The notes: generated from the letters alone by a model not told the origin. 64,000 nucleotides of DNA from Sequoia sempervirens (GCA_007258455.2 VDFB02373365.1:217801765-217865764); one strand, 5' to 3'; numbered from the stretch's first letter, positions 1 through 12,500 are shown. Numbers and translations: made by a program.

Positions 1-1613
1 TAAGTTGTGCAATAGGGTTTACTAAATAAATTCTATACCTCAAACCCTATGACTAGAATTACCCAAAATTATGAATTATAGCCAACAATGATATAATAAA
101 AATTAAATCTTATCCAATAAATCTAATCTAATCAAGTACAAACTAAAATTTGGAATTCTTGACACCAAACACCAAATCTCCAATACCTCCATCAGTTTGC
201 TTGCAAATATGAATCAAATAACCTCAATCAATAGGCCCAAATGCAATCCTTGAATAGAATAGCCTCAAAAGATATGAGAGCTTTTAATCCCTAAATCCCA
301 CTATGAAAAAAGAGAAGGGTTTTCATCCTCTGAATTTTCAACACCAAGGGTTTTTGTCCCTAAATGTCTCAAACTCCAAATCGGAAGGAATAACAAAATG
401 GGTGTTTTGATGTGAACCTCGACATTATTTTTCATGTATGTCTAATTTGAACCCTCTATTTTATTTTAATTTAATTTTCCCTCCAAGTATTAAAAAACAC
501 TTTTAGATTACATTCAAAAGCCTATTTTAAATTATATTTTCAATAAAATGTTGAAAACACTTATTTAAACACTGCTTAAGATCCATAATAATATTTAAGT
601 TGATCATTTAAAAAAAAAAAAATGAACCCAATATAATATATTATTAATTCTTATAGTTTCGAAAATGAGACATAACATACAAGGAGTTCTCCCATCTCAA
701 CTAAAATTTGCCTCTCCTCTATGAAATGTATTGATTTTGTTGGAAGAATAAAGAGATCAGTGAGGACAATACACTTTTTGATCCTAACTGAATAGGGAAA
801 CCAACCTAGGAATGTAGTGTTTAAAAGGCCCTCATGAGATTGTAACATGAAAAGATTTCATTTCAATTTTAATTTCATTACGATCTTGCTGGCAACCCAT
901 CACAAGAAATCTAGGTAACTGAATAATATTATCTTCATACCACTCAATGTAATAGTATCTTTGATTTTGTGTTAAAAGGAAAATTCGTTCTAGGCTCAAA
1001 TAGCAATTAACCCTCCTTTACTAAACTTAGGTATGGTAAATATCAGAACTTCCCTCACATGCATGCAGGTATGTTTGTTGATAGCGAAGTCATTTAAATC
1101 TGTTATTTGAATGTGTTGAACTGAAATTTAAAAAGAATGTATTCAATTTTTTTCTAATTCGAATGCCAATACAACTACTATAAATTCAAATACTTACAGA
1201 AGATGCATATCACTCCTAGTCTAGTTGACATGAATGGTTTGCATAAGTGATTAATACACCAAAATGCCAAATCATTATCAGGTGCACAAATAGAAGAAAT
1301 ATCATAAGTTGGATTTTTCATTTTAGATCACCTTCAAACCGTCTCAAGGCTTTATTGAATGAAAATTTTGAACATTTATTTGTAATTGTTATTAATAACT
1401 TCCAAAAGGTACAGAAGACAGAAGAACAGCATATTGTCACAAATAGAGTCTCATCTAATGTATATAAGAGTCTGCATATGTAGAACTAAAAATACTTAAT
1501 AACTTATACAGACAAGTTATCCAGAAATCTGTTCTAACGTTTTCTTTTTTCAGCACCCATGTAGCAGGATAATTACTGCATTTACATAAATAAAGACAGG
1601 CCACATCAACCTC
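1..1613. other. AT-rich intergenic DNA, no gene seen
   Basis: This stretch has no long or convincing reading frame on either strand. The short ORFs of 60-80 codons lack recognisable domains and have random-looking composition. It contains A and T homopolymer runs (for example around 611-622) and no tandem array. I see no tRNA-like cloverleaf or LTR ends. It may be intergenic or downstream flank of the minus-strand candidate gene that ends at 1,614. Confidence 0.5.
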
Positions 1614-1829
1614 TTAAATCTGACCTCCTCCAAATTCAAGAGCGGCATGGCTGAAAGTGTGGCTTGATACCAAGTTCTTATCAATTGGGATCCCCCAAAC
1701 CACATGATCATAAACTTCCACCTTTACATTGGCAAGATAAGATTCTCGACACGTCGGCTTCCACTCTAGCTTACTCACTGGTGCCAAGATAGGCTCTGAA
1801 AAGCTTTCAGGAGCTGCTACACTTGTAAT
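1614..1829 (-). CDS. candidate terminal exon of unrecognised gene
   Basis: This is an open segment of 71 codons plus TAA, preceded by a pyrimidine-poor but usable acceptor (AAAACAG) with an alternative acceptor a few bases further in. The peptide runs from ITSVAAPESF through KLEWKPTCRESYLANVKVE to a C-terminus ending EFGGGQI. It alternates hydrophobic and charged residues in a way that suggests beta strands, and has no low-complexity stretch. It is the best coding candidate in contig A. I cannot name the family, and no transcript evidence is available here. Confidence 0.4.
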   Translation of the reverse strand: MTSVAAPESFSEPILAPVSKLEWKPTCRESYLANVKVEVYDHVVWGIPIDKNLVSSHTFSHAALEFGGGQI

Positions 1830-4800
1830 CTGTTTTGGAATACATGAGAATTCAAGATAAACGTAAGCTTCCAATAGTAAACATGATTGGAAAACCACAA
1901 TATATCTCTCAGAAGATAAAGGGCAATGACATATCCACCACTTTTTCTTTCAGGCAAATTGTGCTTGGGGAGGACATGCACCTCCTCACCCTGTTCTATT
2001 TTTGAGCTTTTCCAAACTTAAAACCTCTATGAAACCTTGGCAGAATTCTTGTTTTAATCTTAACATTCAGAACAGCAATTCGGAGGCTATAACAGCAAAT
2101 GAGAGGTAAGACTTTTAAGATTGGAAATCCGGGTAAGAAGCTTTTAAGGTTGTTAGACATTAAAGAAGAAAGACCTTTAGTGTTTCTGCAAGTCAAACAA
2201 GGCAAAGACGCAAAGTCCGAGCCAAATCCACACAAAAACTCATCAAAAGACAGAAAACCCATATTAAAAAACTGTTTTTTCTAATTGAACTAGATAGTAA
2301 CCATAAATGTCGAAGTGGGTAAAAACATAATCCAATTGATCAGTTAAAAATACACACAAAAGAGAAAATATGTTTTTCTGTTTTATTTTTTAAATATACA
2401 AGTAACCGGAAAGCAAGCTTTTCAACAGAAAAAACCAATTTTACCTTTTTGAAAACCATGTCTCCAAGTTTAAAGTCAGAAAAGTTGAAAATCCTATGAA
2501 ATTTGATTGTTTTGCAGCTTTTCTCACAGAAAATCTCCCCTAAAAAATTATTTCCTCACACAAAAAAGAAAAGAAAAAGTATATTGTATTTTTTAAATCA
2601 TGTAAGTTCGATGAGATGCTGACAAGTCTCCATTGGAACATAGTTTCAATTAGCTGGCATTTGGCAGCCTGTGGCATTGGATTGGACTCATTAATCTTGG
2701 CAAGCGATTGCCAGGTCTGCAACCATATAGGAGATGACCAATAAACTATTCAAACCTACAACCTAGATCATTGTCTCTTCAATCATCAAGCAACTCATTA
2801 CACAAGAGACTACAATTCATATCAAAATCAACAAAAAGAATGCAAAACCCATATCTCTCGCACTTCGTGGGATCCATTGACTTAATCTTGTAGAAATAGT
2901 TAACTGTTGTTGAAATTTAATGGATAATAAACCATCAACATGTCTAGTTACATGTGGGCAACATGCAAAATTACACTCATCAATGGTTAAAGGAATTCGA
3001 TTTGCATCCTATATGCTATGTTGAAATAATGACACTGATGGAATCTGCTTTGTATTACAACAGTTTACAAATATTAATGAAGGTTGTTTAATGTGTGATG
3101 GTAGTTTGTAAAATGGCCCCATATTAACACCATAAAGATGATTCCCATATTAACTTCTACAGTTGATGGAGTTTGACAGAGCCAAACTTCTATTTTCCAT
3201 ATGTAAAATTATTCAATATTTGATTTGTTTTGACTTCATCTTATGCATGTGCCTAGGATTAGAGAAGTTTATGAGGGTATAAACTTTGTTAGAAACAGTT
3301 CTTTTGAAAGAAAAAGAGGTTGGCATGCATAGAATTATGAAAGATATATCGGTTAGCAAATAACGCAAGTAGAATACTCACATGCTTCAAACTATTTAAA
3401 ACAAACCAACTAGCAACAGGCCATGATTTTGCTTTACCCATGCCAGCAATTCCACGAAGCCTGTAACAGAGCTTATGGGGCTAGAATCCAATGGTATCAT
3501 CTCAATAGATCAATGCTTCTTCAACCAACAGCTAAGACAGTGCTCCACTCAATTGGCCTTCCCTGTCTTGGAGTGCAGCAAAAAGGACTTTTTCAAAGGT
3601 CAAAATCAATTCCAAACCTTCACTCCAAAAAGCGCTTCTATGCATCATGCCACATCAAGCAGACCAACCAACGCAGCACATTCATGTAAGATGAACTGAC
3701 ACATAAAAGGGAAAGAAAACTCTCAACCATTATAGAACCTAAGGCTAAACCATTCTATAACAGCTTCTAATTGTAACCTCTATGCTTGTATTTGTATATA
3801 TACTTGTACTTGTCTACGTCACAAGGTTCGAGTTTGTGTTCATGTTCAGCAACAATAAAATTTGGATGAAGTTCGACAAGGAAAAATATTCGAAAAAAAA
3901 ATCATGATTAAATTTTCCTTAAATAATTTTTTTTTTTAAATATAAATAATAAATCCATAAAAAATAAAACAATACATTGTAATAAATTTTAAAACATTAT
4001 AATATAAATATGTTTATTATTTGAAATTAAATAATTGTAAATATGTTAAATTTTATATATCATATATATATTATTAACAATTTCAAATTTAAACTAAAAA
4101 AAAAATTCTATGTTGGACGTCGTCCAATTAGATTTTGTGAGTGTGACTCTCTACCACCCTCCTTTTTCTGAGGGTATTGTACTATCCTTTATTTAATAAA
4201 GTTAAGTAGGAAACATTCATAAAAAAATAAAATAAAAATAAAAAATATGCCCTAACAATGGAGGAAAGGTTGACAGTACTACTTCATGTGCTTGATTTCC
4301 AAGTTATAACCATTTATTTTACCATTCATCTTCCATACACAAGATGACACCTGAAAAGGGAGAGCAGCTTAACAAGAAAATTTTATCAATAAAGTTGACG
4401 AATAAGTACAATGCTAATCTACCAATAATCATTTCATTATTTGAGATATTAATCTTCCTTATTTTTTCCATCCATTACTATTTGTACAATAATGGTTGTT
4501 CAATATCCCATTAAACACTGGCGCTTGGTAGTTTGTGCATAAGTCTTCTTGAATACCCTACCTAAGGTTAGCTTGAAATGTGGCAAACACAATAAATGAC
4601 GTTGTTACAAAAAAAACTATTCAAATGATTTTAGGATTACATTAGTCTAACAGTTTTTTGTAGTTTCGATACCAAATATTCATACTCAAGAGAGAAAATA
4701 AAAATATATAATAGAATGTAATTGGTTTACTATGAAGATTTAGAAAACTGGTTCTGACCTGGATGGTATAAGATGGATTGATTGCTCTCATGGAAAATTC

Positions 4801-4882
4801 TCCTTTCTGAGGACGAATAGAGACATCTTTTAATAATGTCCCTATATCAATCACTCGCATATCAATTTGATGACTTGGTGAC
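1614..4882 (-). CDS. candidate multi-exon host gene, 3' part, unrecognised
   Basis: Several short open segments on the minus strand are bounded by plausible plant splice sites: 4759-4882 (acceptor CTACAG, donor AG/GTCAG), 3382-3460 (acceptor TTACAG, donor CAT/GTGAGT), a segment starting at 2716 (acceptor TTGCAG), 2445-2539 (acceptor TTTTTTAG, donor AAG/GTAAA), 2025-2086 (acceptor GTTATAG, donor AGAG/GTTTTA) and a last exon ending at 1614. The peptides have ordinary soluble-protein composition, unlike the surrounding noncoding DNA. Splice phase is consistent between the 2025-2086 exon and the last exon if the alternative acceptor TGTAG/CAGCTCC is used. Phase between 4759 and 3460 does not fit without another exon. 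I do not recognise the family. It could be a real gene, a pseudogene, or partly chance. Confidence 0.35.
2445..2539 (-). CDS. candidate internal exon
   Basis: A 95-base open segment lies between the acceptor TTTTTTAG and the donor AAG/GTAAAA. It encodes a peptide with the parts EIFCEKSCKTIKFHRIF and DFKLGDMVFKK. The splice signals are among the best in contig A and the phase leaves two bases at the 5' side. It is assigned to the same hypothetical transcript as the neighbouring minus-strand exons. No family is recognised. Confidence 0.35.
4759..4882 (-). CDS. candidate internal exon
   Basis: A 124-base open segment starts after a pyrimidine tract and CTACAG and ends at CCATCCAG/GTCAGA. It encodes a peptide containing SPSHQIDMRVIDIG and RPQKGEFSMRAINPSYTIQ. 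It is the most 5' candidate exon before the assembly gap at 5,114, so upstream exons would lie beyond the gap or the window. No family is recognised. Confidence 0.35.
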
Positions 4883-5113
4883 CTGTAGCCCAAAGAAAAA
4901 ATATATGGCGTCTTGACACATCCAACTTTGTAGCAGGCAACTGAGCAAATCAACTGCTTATTCCAACACAGTCAGAATGCTTTTGATAGAAAAAATAGCA
5001 TTTAAAGCTTACAGATTTCTTAAAGCTGATGCCAGTAAAAAACTATTCCACATATGAGAACATTAAGAAGTGAACTTAAATTTGAGTTTATGTGATAACT
5101 TCAAAGAAAATGA

Positions 5114-5213
5114 NNNNNNNNNNNNNNNNNNNNNNNNNNNNNNNNNNNNNNNNNNNNNNNNNNNNNNNNNNNNNNNNNNNNNNNNNNNNNNNNNNNNNNN
5201 NNNNNNNNNNNNN
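5114..5213. other. assembly gap, exactly 100 N
   Basis: One hundred consecutive N. A round number is the convention for a scaffolding join of unknown size. The sequence changes character across it, from low-copy AT-rich DNA to the inside of a gypsy LTR. Linkage and orientation of the two sides should not be assumed. Confidence 0.98.
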
Positions 5214-5369
5214 TAGATTCCGCGGGTGGCCTTGAAACCCGAAATTTGTTGTAGACATTTTATAGGAATTTTAATAACACCTTGTTTATTTGAGATGCAT
5301 TCTAATGGTGTTGTGATGGATTAACCTTACTTTCTTGTGATTCTTATCATGTTTTCATGTTGAATACAG

Positions 5370-8300
5370 GCTGAATCAAGCAAGACTGCAGCTAGTTCCT
5401 CGTTGACGGATGTAGAGAGGATCAAGTTGGACATTAGGAGCAAGGTCCCGGAGAGTAGGATCACTTCTGTTTGGTCAGAAGTTACTGATACCAACGTTGG
5501 CCTCTAGAACTATGAGGAATTTAAAGCAAGGACATCAGCTGAGGATCCTCCTTTGGTGACTAGGAGAATGAGGGAGTCAGGCCTATCCAATGTGGCTAGT
5601 TTCCCCTCAACGGTGCAATGCTACGAGTTGGTCCTTGAGTGCGCCAGGCACTATGATCAGGGCACGTAGAGGATAATTGGTCCTCAAGGAAGGATTATTG
5701 CAAATCTCAACCCGGTCTCCATTGCTCAGACCTTCAACATGCCCGACAGATCTCATGTGGTAGGATTCACCATTGAGGCAGCCCAGGAGTACTATGACGA
5801 CCAAACCATGAGGTCACAACAGCTAATCAACTCCTGGCTAGAGAAGCCTAAGTCCCATTATTCCAAACTGCCCAAACAACTATTCAGAGCCAAATTCAAG
5901 AAGGAGTATTACGATGCCATCACATTTCTTAGCAGGGTGGTTGGATTGAGGAACGCTGGAACATTTGAGAATTGGATGTGCCATGCAATTGTAAGGATGG
6001 AACAAGAGAAAATTGACTACCACTGGGCAGGGGTCATTAGCCAAGTAATTCACAAGCAATTGTCCGAGGTGTTGCAAACTAAGGAATTCACCATGACCTA
6101 CTATTTGGTTTATGCACTTGCTAGGTTCCACCCCTACAGAGGATTGGATACAAGGGGGACCTTTGGGCAAGATATTATTTATGAAGTTTTCCCTCAGTTG
6201 CATTGGGGAGGTTCAAATTATAGGAGGGAAAATGATGCATTTACCATGCATATCACTAGAATGCTTCAAGAAGCAGAACATGTCATAATTTCAGATCTAG
6301 CCAAAGAACTCATCAAGAAATATGGAGCTTGGTTTATTCAATTTCCAACCTTCTCCTACATTCGGATTAATGGCTGCCAAAAGGCCCCATACAGACTTCC
6401 AAGGTACCCCACTGACCACATTATATTGTTGGAAGTAACAAGGCAGATTTGTGATTTTGATACAATTGTCAAGAAGGATAAGCATAAGACTAGATTTGGT
6501 GGAGAGTTCCCATTGAGGATTGGCATTGGGGAGGTATGTCCTTCTATCGGTTCTGTCCAAGCCTCAGAGGAAGAATTGAGTACTCTTGGCCTATCTCTCC
6601 ACTCCCAAAGGTCCAGATTTGATATCACAAGGGAGGCTTAAAAGAGAGCCAACAGGGAATATTGCCATAAGGTGAACTTAGAAGATTATTGGGCCAACTA
6701 CAGTGATGAGTATGATGTCCAAAAGAAGAAATTCTCTCGACTTCAGGTTGATGCAGTCTGATTGTACAATGTGAGGGCAGTCCCTGATCAGTTGGAGGAT
6801 GATGGAAACTTGATCCAAGATCATGCCTATGAAGCAATGAAGGATAGGCTGATCAATGATGTGGATTGGCTAGAAGAGGAACAAACAGATTTGAAACAAT
6901 TGATGGATCCAGTTCTCAAGTTTACCAAGATGTGGCTCAAACACACTTTGTGGGAGTTGGAGAATAAAGGTGTGCAATGCACATACAACCTGATGGGATA
7001 TTTGGATCCCCATTCTACGTCTGAGGAATCCATCGAGTAGGATCCCAAGGGCAAGCTAGATTCTCCTATTAAAGTTAAATCTAAAGGTGTTCAAGAAGAA
7101 GAAGCCCAAGAAACAAAAAAGAAGAGGAAGCCAAAGGCCAAGAAAAGGACGAGGACTAAGAAGTCCGAGCAGAGTCCTAAGGTTGATGCTCCTGTGCCCA
7201 AAAGGAAAATAATTGTAAAATTTTTAGAGAAGGCTGGCTCCAAGGTTGCAGAGGAGGTAGTTGCCCCACCAATAATAGATGTTGAAAGCTCAGAGGAGAA
7301 GTCCAAAGTGTATGCAAGGAAGTATAGGACTCCTTCTCCTAAGGACGGTGTGCCTAGAGCAGGTTCCCCTCCGGTTGTCTCCCATGGGGTGCACCTTGGA
7401 GATGTTCCTTCCACTCATGAAATTCAAAGTGAACCGGGTGAAGAAGAAAATATTGAGGATCATTTGGATACTTAAGGTGAAGAATTCCATGCAGGAGATC
7501 TCCACAGTGCAGAGGCCGAGATTGAAAAGATAATGCAATCCCCTATGATTGCACATACAGACTCTCTGATCAGAACTGAGGCAGTTGAATCTCCTCCAAG
7601 GGAGGTAGAAGCAGAAATGATCCCATCACCTGGGCAGGAGGAAGAACATGTTGAAGAAGAAAGTAAGGCCGACGAAGCTCCTGATGAACAAAACTTGAAT
7701 GAGGAAATAGCAGAAGATCTACAAAATGCAGAGAAACAAGCTGAGGATCAATTAGATCCTACTGTCCCTGAATGGCTTGACAGGGAAATAAGGAGAAAAC
7801 AGGTGGTTGTGGAAGATAGTCCACCTAATTGGGATGCACTGCTAGCCAAAATTGGAAAGGATAAAGGTAAGAAAAATGCTAGAGTGATCTCAAGAGTTGA
7901 AAGGGATGAGGCACATAATAAGGTTGTTCATGTTGCTACCCCTGCTCTAGATAAATACAAAGACGATGTGGCTGGAAGTGCTTACAATATATAGACTTTC
8001 AATCTTGGGCCTATGTCGGTTGAGCAGGACATTGAGGATTATGAGGGCTCCAGCACAGTCATTGTGGACAGGTTGAGAAGGGAAGTAAAAACCAAGTAAG
8101 AACTGAAGAGAGAGAATGAGAATCTCAAGAAGTGCTTGGAGGAATTAATGAGGCCATTGCAGTCAATCAATCCCTCTTCCTCTGCCACCAATCCTCTGCC
8201 TCAAGAGACTATATCTGAGCTTGAAAGGATGAAGGCTTCCACTCTTGCCACTATGAATTGGTTGACAGGGGTGCAAATTAAGGGTGATGAAGCTATCAAG

Positions 8301-8921
8301 GAGATTATGTCAACTGGAAAGGATGTTGTCATGACCATCGAATATTGAAACAGTAATGGTGCAGGATAAAGAGGACACCAACCTCATGCTACAGAAAACT
8401 AGGACCTAATGGAATACACCTGGGACAAGTTGGGTCAATTATGGGATTCTTCCCTTTCTTCCAGAGCTGCCGAGCCATGGGAATGGTCGGCGAAACATTG
8501 CAACCGACATAAGGTGTTGAAGAAAATTTACAAAACGAGAAAGCATTGATTGATGACACCCTAGCTGGCATCTATGATGGCTCCATTGCTCTTTTTTGAA
8601 ATTATGACGGGGAAAAGGAAAATTTTGCCCAGGTATTTGAATTTTGAGCAGTTGAAAGAGTGGTGGCGTGATGTCTATGCACCACTTGATGATGGGTCTG
8701 TCTCCGAGCACCAACTAGATGATGCGGCCACCTACCTCACAGTTATTGATAAGCATGTGACACACAAAGTAGACTGGGATAGGTCAGTCAAACACTCAAG
8801 GGAGAAGATTGCGTCCATAGAGGGGCAACTTAGGGTTCTGCCAGTACCACCTATGGTCGACTTGGATGCGGCGTTCTTGGGGCTACACGAAGAGTCAGAT
8901 CAGTGCAAGGATGACAATTAA
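5370..8921 (+). pseudogene. LTR-encoded protein of G1, about 1,180 codons, function unknown
   Basis: One reading frame runs from an apparent splice acceptor (GAATACAG/GCTGAA at 5369/5370) to TAA at 8919-8921. It is broken by about ten stops, but every open segment (starting at 5739, 6762, 7194, 7533, 8136 and 8574) is in the same phase, so there is no frameshift. The N-terminal third (to about 6,641) is a globular, aromatic-rich domain I do not recognise. The middle (7,040-7,200) is Lys/Arg-rich and resembles a nuclear-localisation tract. Around 7,540-7,800 it is acidic. A coiled coil is likely near 8,050-8,160. The last part (8,574-8,921, with EWWRDVYAPLDDGS) is also present in the other LTR copies. 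It lies inside the LTR, not in the usual position between LTR and gag. It could be an accessory ORF of the element or an old captured gene. Confidence 0.6.
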
Positions 8922-10052
8922 GGGAGCTGATGATGGGCGACAATGTGATTTGTGCTTCCCCATTATTTTATTGCATGCGGACTAAATGCACCATGGATCC
9001 AGGCCCGACCTCGACGTGATGTGTATTTATTGCCTATTTGACCCATTTCATCGACTTTCTTGGTCGGGTGGTTGCGCAAAGTTATTGCTACAAAACCCTT
9101 GCTTGGCTAGCAAATTTTTTTGGAGTTTCTATATATTGGGCATTTGGCCTCTTTGTAAAGGGTTAGATAGTTTTTAGTTAGAAGCTAGAGGGAAAATAGT
9201 TAGAAGATAGCCAGTTAGAGGTAGAGTAAGTTAGCGAATAGTTGCTCTCAAGAAAATATTGTAACATAAAACCATAATTGTTGCTACAGTGGATAATTCG
9301 AATATAAGTAATGTCATTGTGATTTGGTGCCATACTAGTATTCTCTTGTCTTGCATGGTTCTTGTCTTCTATCTTGAAAATTGCTTTGAGGATATTAGTA
9401 TTTAGCTTAAATTTGATTTAATAATGTTGGTAGTTTGATACTCAGATGTTGCAGCAATCCTTTAGTCCATACTTTTCGCAACCAACTAACTGTTAGTTGC
9501 TTTGGAAAGTTAGCCTGGACTTGATATTCCTTGTGCTTAGTTCAATCATGAATGCTGTTCATTTCAACTGCAATAGGGTTATTTGAATGCATGTTTATGG
9601 TTTGAAAATCTTAAGAACCTTAGAAGATTGCATTGTTTTCTGTAAGGTAGCAGATTTATCTGGGTCAAGCAGAAATCAGTTTTGAAGGATTGGTCCGTTT
9701 TGGGTATTGGTTGCTCTCATTGTTAATCTTAGGAGTAATTTAGATTTAGAAATATCTTTGAAACCCTCACTCTTTTTCCATTTCTTTGATCATTGGATTA
9801 AATCTAGGATTGAAGTGTCATTAGTTCGTTAAGTCTAGCAAAATTGATTCAATAGCTTGCTTGTAGTAAGGTCCCATTGTGATTACCAACAATTTCACAT
9901 TTATCATTGAGTTGTTTATGCATTGTCAAGACCTGACATGAATACCTTGGGGTTATCTCTTGAGACTTGGTAATAGAGATTTACCTTTTAAGAGAGATAG
10001 GATATTGCATCTTGTCTGTGTTGTTGTTGTTGTGCAGAAACATCGATCAACA
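8922..10052 (+). repeat. 3' end of G1 5' LTR, noncoding
   Basis: This is the noncoding tail of the LTR, closely matched at 20,765-21,886 and, inverted, at 55,677-56,810. It contains repeated TTAGAAG words near 9,180-9,220 and a GTT microsatellite just before the LTR end. No convincing ORF is present: the 63-codon frame at 8,986 is not kept in register in the other copies. Confidence 0.75.
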
Positions 10053-10074
10053 GTCTTGGCGCTAGAAGGAGGGC
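10053..10074 (+). other. G1 primer-binding site (candidate)
   Basis: Immediately after the LTR end ATCAACA and a four-base spacer lies TGGCGCTAGAAGGAGGGC. It begins with the TGG expected opposite a tRNA CCA end. The position between LTR and gag is the canonical one. I do not assign the tRNA. The right-arm counterpart lies outside the window. Confidence 0.65.
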
Positions 10075-10100
10075 TCTGAGTAAGCAAGCTGGATAGATTT

Positions 10101-12500
10101 TTGAATGCCATCTCTCCTGAGAGATTTACAAGAAGAACAAGATTTTCTCTAGGAGAGGAAGAATTTCAAGAGGTTCCAGACCCTACTAGGTCAAAAAGGA
10201 CCAACGGAAGAAGGGAATCATCATCATCCCATCCACCCCCCTCATTTCCATCATCCCATCTTCATCAAGTTCATCTGAGTTTGAGGCCATTCCCAGTCCA
10301 CAACCTCAGCCAGTCATAAATCAACCATTTCCACCTCACCTCCACCAATGGATTTCCTAGCAACCAACCCGTCTCCACTGAGCTTTGCTGTCTACAATGT
10401 TATGCCCAAAAACCTTGAACACTTATGTTTAAAGTTCCATATATGTGATCCCAATAGGACTGCTAAAGAGCACATTAGAATCTTTCAGACTGGCCTCAAA
10501 GACAGAGGGATAAACCATGAGGATGTAGCTTGTAGGTTATTTCCCTATTCACTAGGGGAAGATGCGTTTTATTGGTATAACCACTTACCTACCAGGTCTA
10601 TCCAGCATTGGACTGAGTTGGAGGCTGCCTTTTTGCAAAAAATTTGAATACCCATTAGCTCCAATGAGCTCTACCGTCAGTTTACTAATGTGAAAAGAGA
10701 GATCAATGAGCCCATAGGGTCCTTTAACAATAGGTTTCATCGTGCTTATACCAGATTACAGGCCCCTTATGCTGTTGATGAACCCACTGCCTTAGAAGTC
10801 TATTACGAAGGACTGGATAGTTTGACAACCACTTTCATGAAATGGAGTAATAACCCCCCTGGGAGTCTACTAGATGCATATGCAGAAGCTGTAAAAGTCA
10901 GCAAAAATCTAAGGCAACATTTGTCTGGGCCTTTACCCTCATTAGGACCCATTGCTCATCCTGGACAAGTTCCAGCTATCAACCAAGCCCTTTCACACCA
11001 TACTCCTATCATGAACTAGGTACCTCAGTTGCCTTTGGTCCCTCACCCAGGACCCCCTATGGGAAAAATGTTATCCACGATGAGTTATCCCCAGCAAAAT
11101 GTGAATCAACCCCTTCACACTCAACCTCAGACTAGTTATCCTTCCTACCAGCAAAACTCTGAAGTCTTGAACCAGTCACTATATGCCAATGCTGCAGTGG
11201 GATGTTCCCAGAATAATGTAAATCAACCTTCATACAGTAATCCATACAAGGAAAGACTGGATGAATTGTCAGAACAAATAAAGAAACCGAATATGGAGGT
11301 AACCTACTTAAGAAGCCAGAACAGTCAGTTGCAAGCTGCCCAAAGAAACATGTAGTCCAATTAGAACTTGGATAGAGGGCAACGTCAGGATTGAGGATAT
11401 TATAATGACAGAGGATATAGCAATGACAGAGGTTACAATAATGACAGAAGATAGAATTATGATAAGGGACAATCATCAGGTTAGAACTTTGACAGAGGTC
11501 AAGGTGGTGGACAAGGTTTTGAGAGAAGACAACAGTCAGGACAAAATAGAACCTGGAACACGGGTCCCAACAATGGGGGAGTCCCCACTCCATTGGATCA
11601 ACCAATTAGTCAACTTTTCAATCAGTCTATCAGTCAACTAGTAAATGAAGAGAAGCCTCCTAGTGGTGTATACCTGGAGGAGGCTGCGTTGTCAGGATGG
11701 TGTAGGCTCCACAAGACTAGTTAGCATTCTGAGCTAGACTATCAAGAGTTCCAAACATCAACTTCAATCTTTTAGTATGAAGCAGAAAACAATGCAAGCT
11801 GTCAGGAGATAGTACCTTCTATTCCTTATGATTCACCAGTGCTGGTGTTAAACCATGCTCCTTTTCCACAAAGTAAGGATAATGTGCCTAAAGGAGAATT
11901 TGACCAGCTAAAGGACGAGGCAGACCAGGTATGCAATGGAGATGAAATGACACAATTGTTTGATAAGAGTCAAATGAATGACAACAACCCTAGAGACGAA
12001 GAGGAAGCTTGCATTGAAGAAGTGTAGACCTTCTAGAGACCTATCAGGAGGTACGATTTGAGAGAGTTGCCACACAGGCGCCCACAGGCTGGGGGCCCCT
12101 TTACTACTTCCATCCCACCAAATAACTTCAACACACCTCCAGACCCAAATGCTAGCAACAATACAACATTGCCTCAGGTGTCTAAGTAGTATTTATCTCA
12201 AGGTCCGGTACATGCTGAGGTGCCAAAAGGAAGAAATGCTGATGCAGGGAAAGAAAATATGGTGGAGTACCCGAAGGAGACCACCTCTGACTTAAATGAA
12301 GAACAATTGGCTCTATATGTTGCTGAAGAAATCCAGAAATTAAAGGTAAATCTATTTGCATTTGAGCTATTAAGAGTCCCATCCATTAGGAATGCAGTCC
12401 TAGGTTCTTATGATGCAAATTCCATATCGCCAGATAGATTAATTAGCAAGAATATCCATAAGGTGTCTAGTTCTCAGCCAATAGGAGAGCTAAATTCATG
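10101..12500 (+). pseudogene. G1 gag (broken)
   Basis: The capsid-like part (10,348-10,980) contains the retrotransposon gag signature region, with FYWYNHLPTRSIQHWTELE followed after a stop by ELYRQFTNVKREINEPIGSF. Downstream is a Pro/Gln-rich part. At 11,370-11,560 an Arg-Gly-Tyr-Asn-Asp repeat tract (YNDRGYSNDRGYNNDR) looks like an RGG-type RNA-binding tail. Near 11,690-11,740 a Cys/His cluster (WCRLHKTS then HSELDY) may be a degenerate knuckle. Gag shares the pol frame until a shift near 12,495. Stops at about 10,645, 11,017, 11,353, 11,719, 11,775, 12,025, 12,034 and 12,187 are nearly all TAG, as expected from CAG decay. Confidence 0.8.

Larger units (their letters stand above)
5214..10052 (+). 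repeat. 5' LTR of G1 (5' truncated), carrying an internal ORF
   Basis: The LTR is recognised because its two ends match the 3' LTR: 5214-5480 matches 20,081-20,340 and 8,560-10,052 matches 20,395-21,886. By eye the matched parts differ at a few percent of sites. It ends ATCAACA directly before the primer site. About 3 kb in the middle (roughly 5,480-8,510) is absent from the 3' LTR and from the 3' LTR of the inverted copy. The LTR start is not visible, being cut by the 100-N gap. Even without the 3-kb part the LTR would be several kb long. Confidence 0.85.

Noticed and set aside
3423..3699. Two overlapping plus-strand frames of 74 and 88 codons
   Set aside because: No domain, overlapping frames, and the region coincides with a better minus-strand exon candidate at 3,382-3,460. 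Probably chance.
8986..9177. 63-codon frame after the LTR ORF
   Set aside because: The equivalent positions in the other LTR copies are shifted or changed, and there is no domain. Treated as noncoding LTR.
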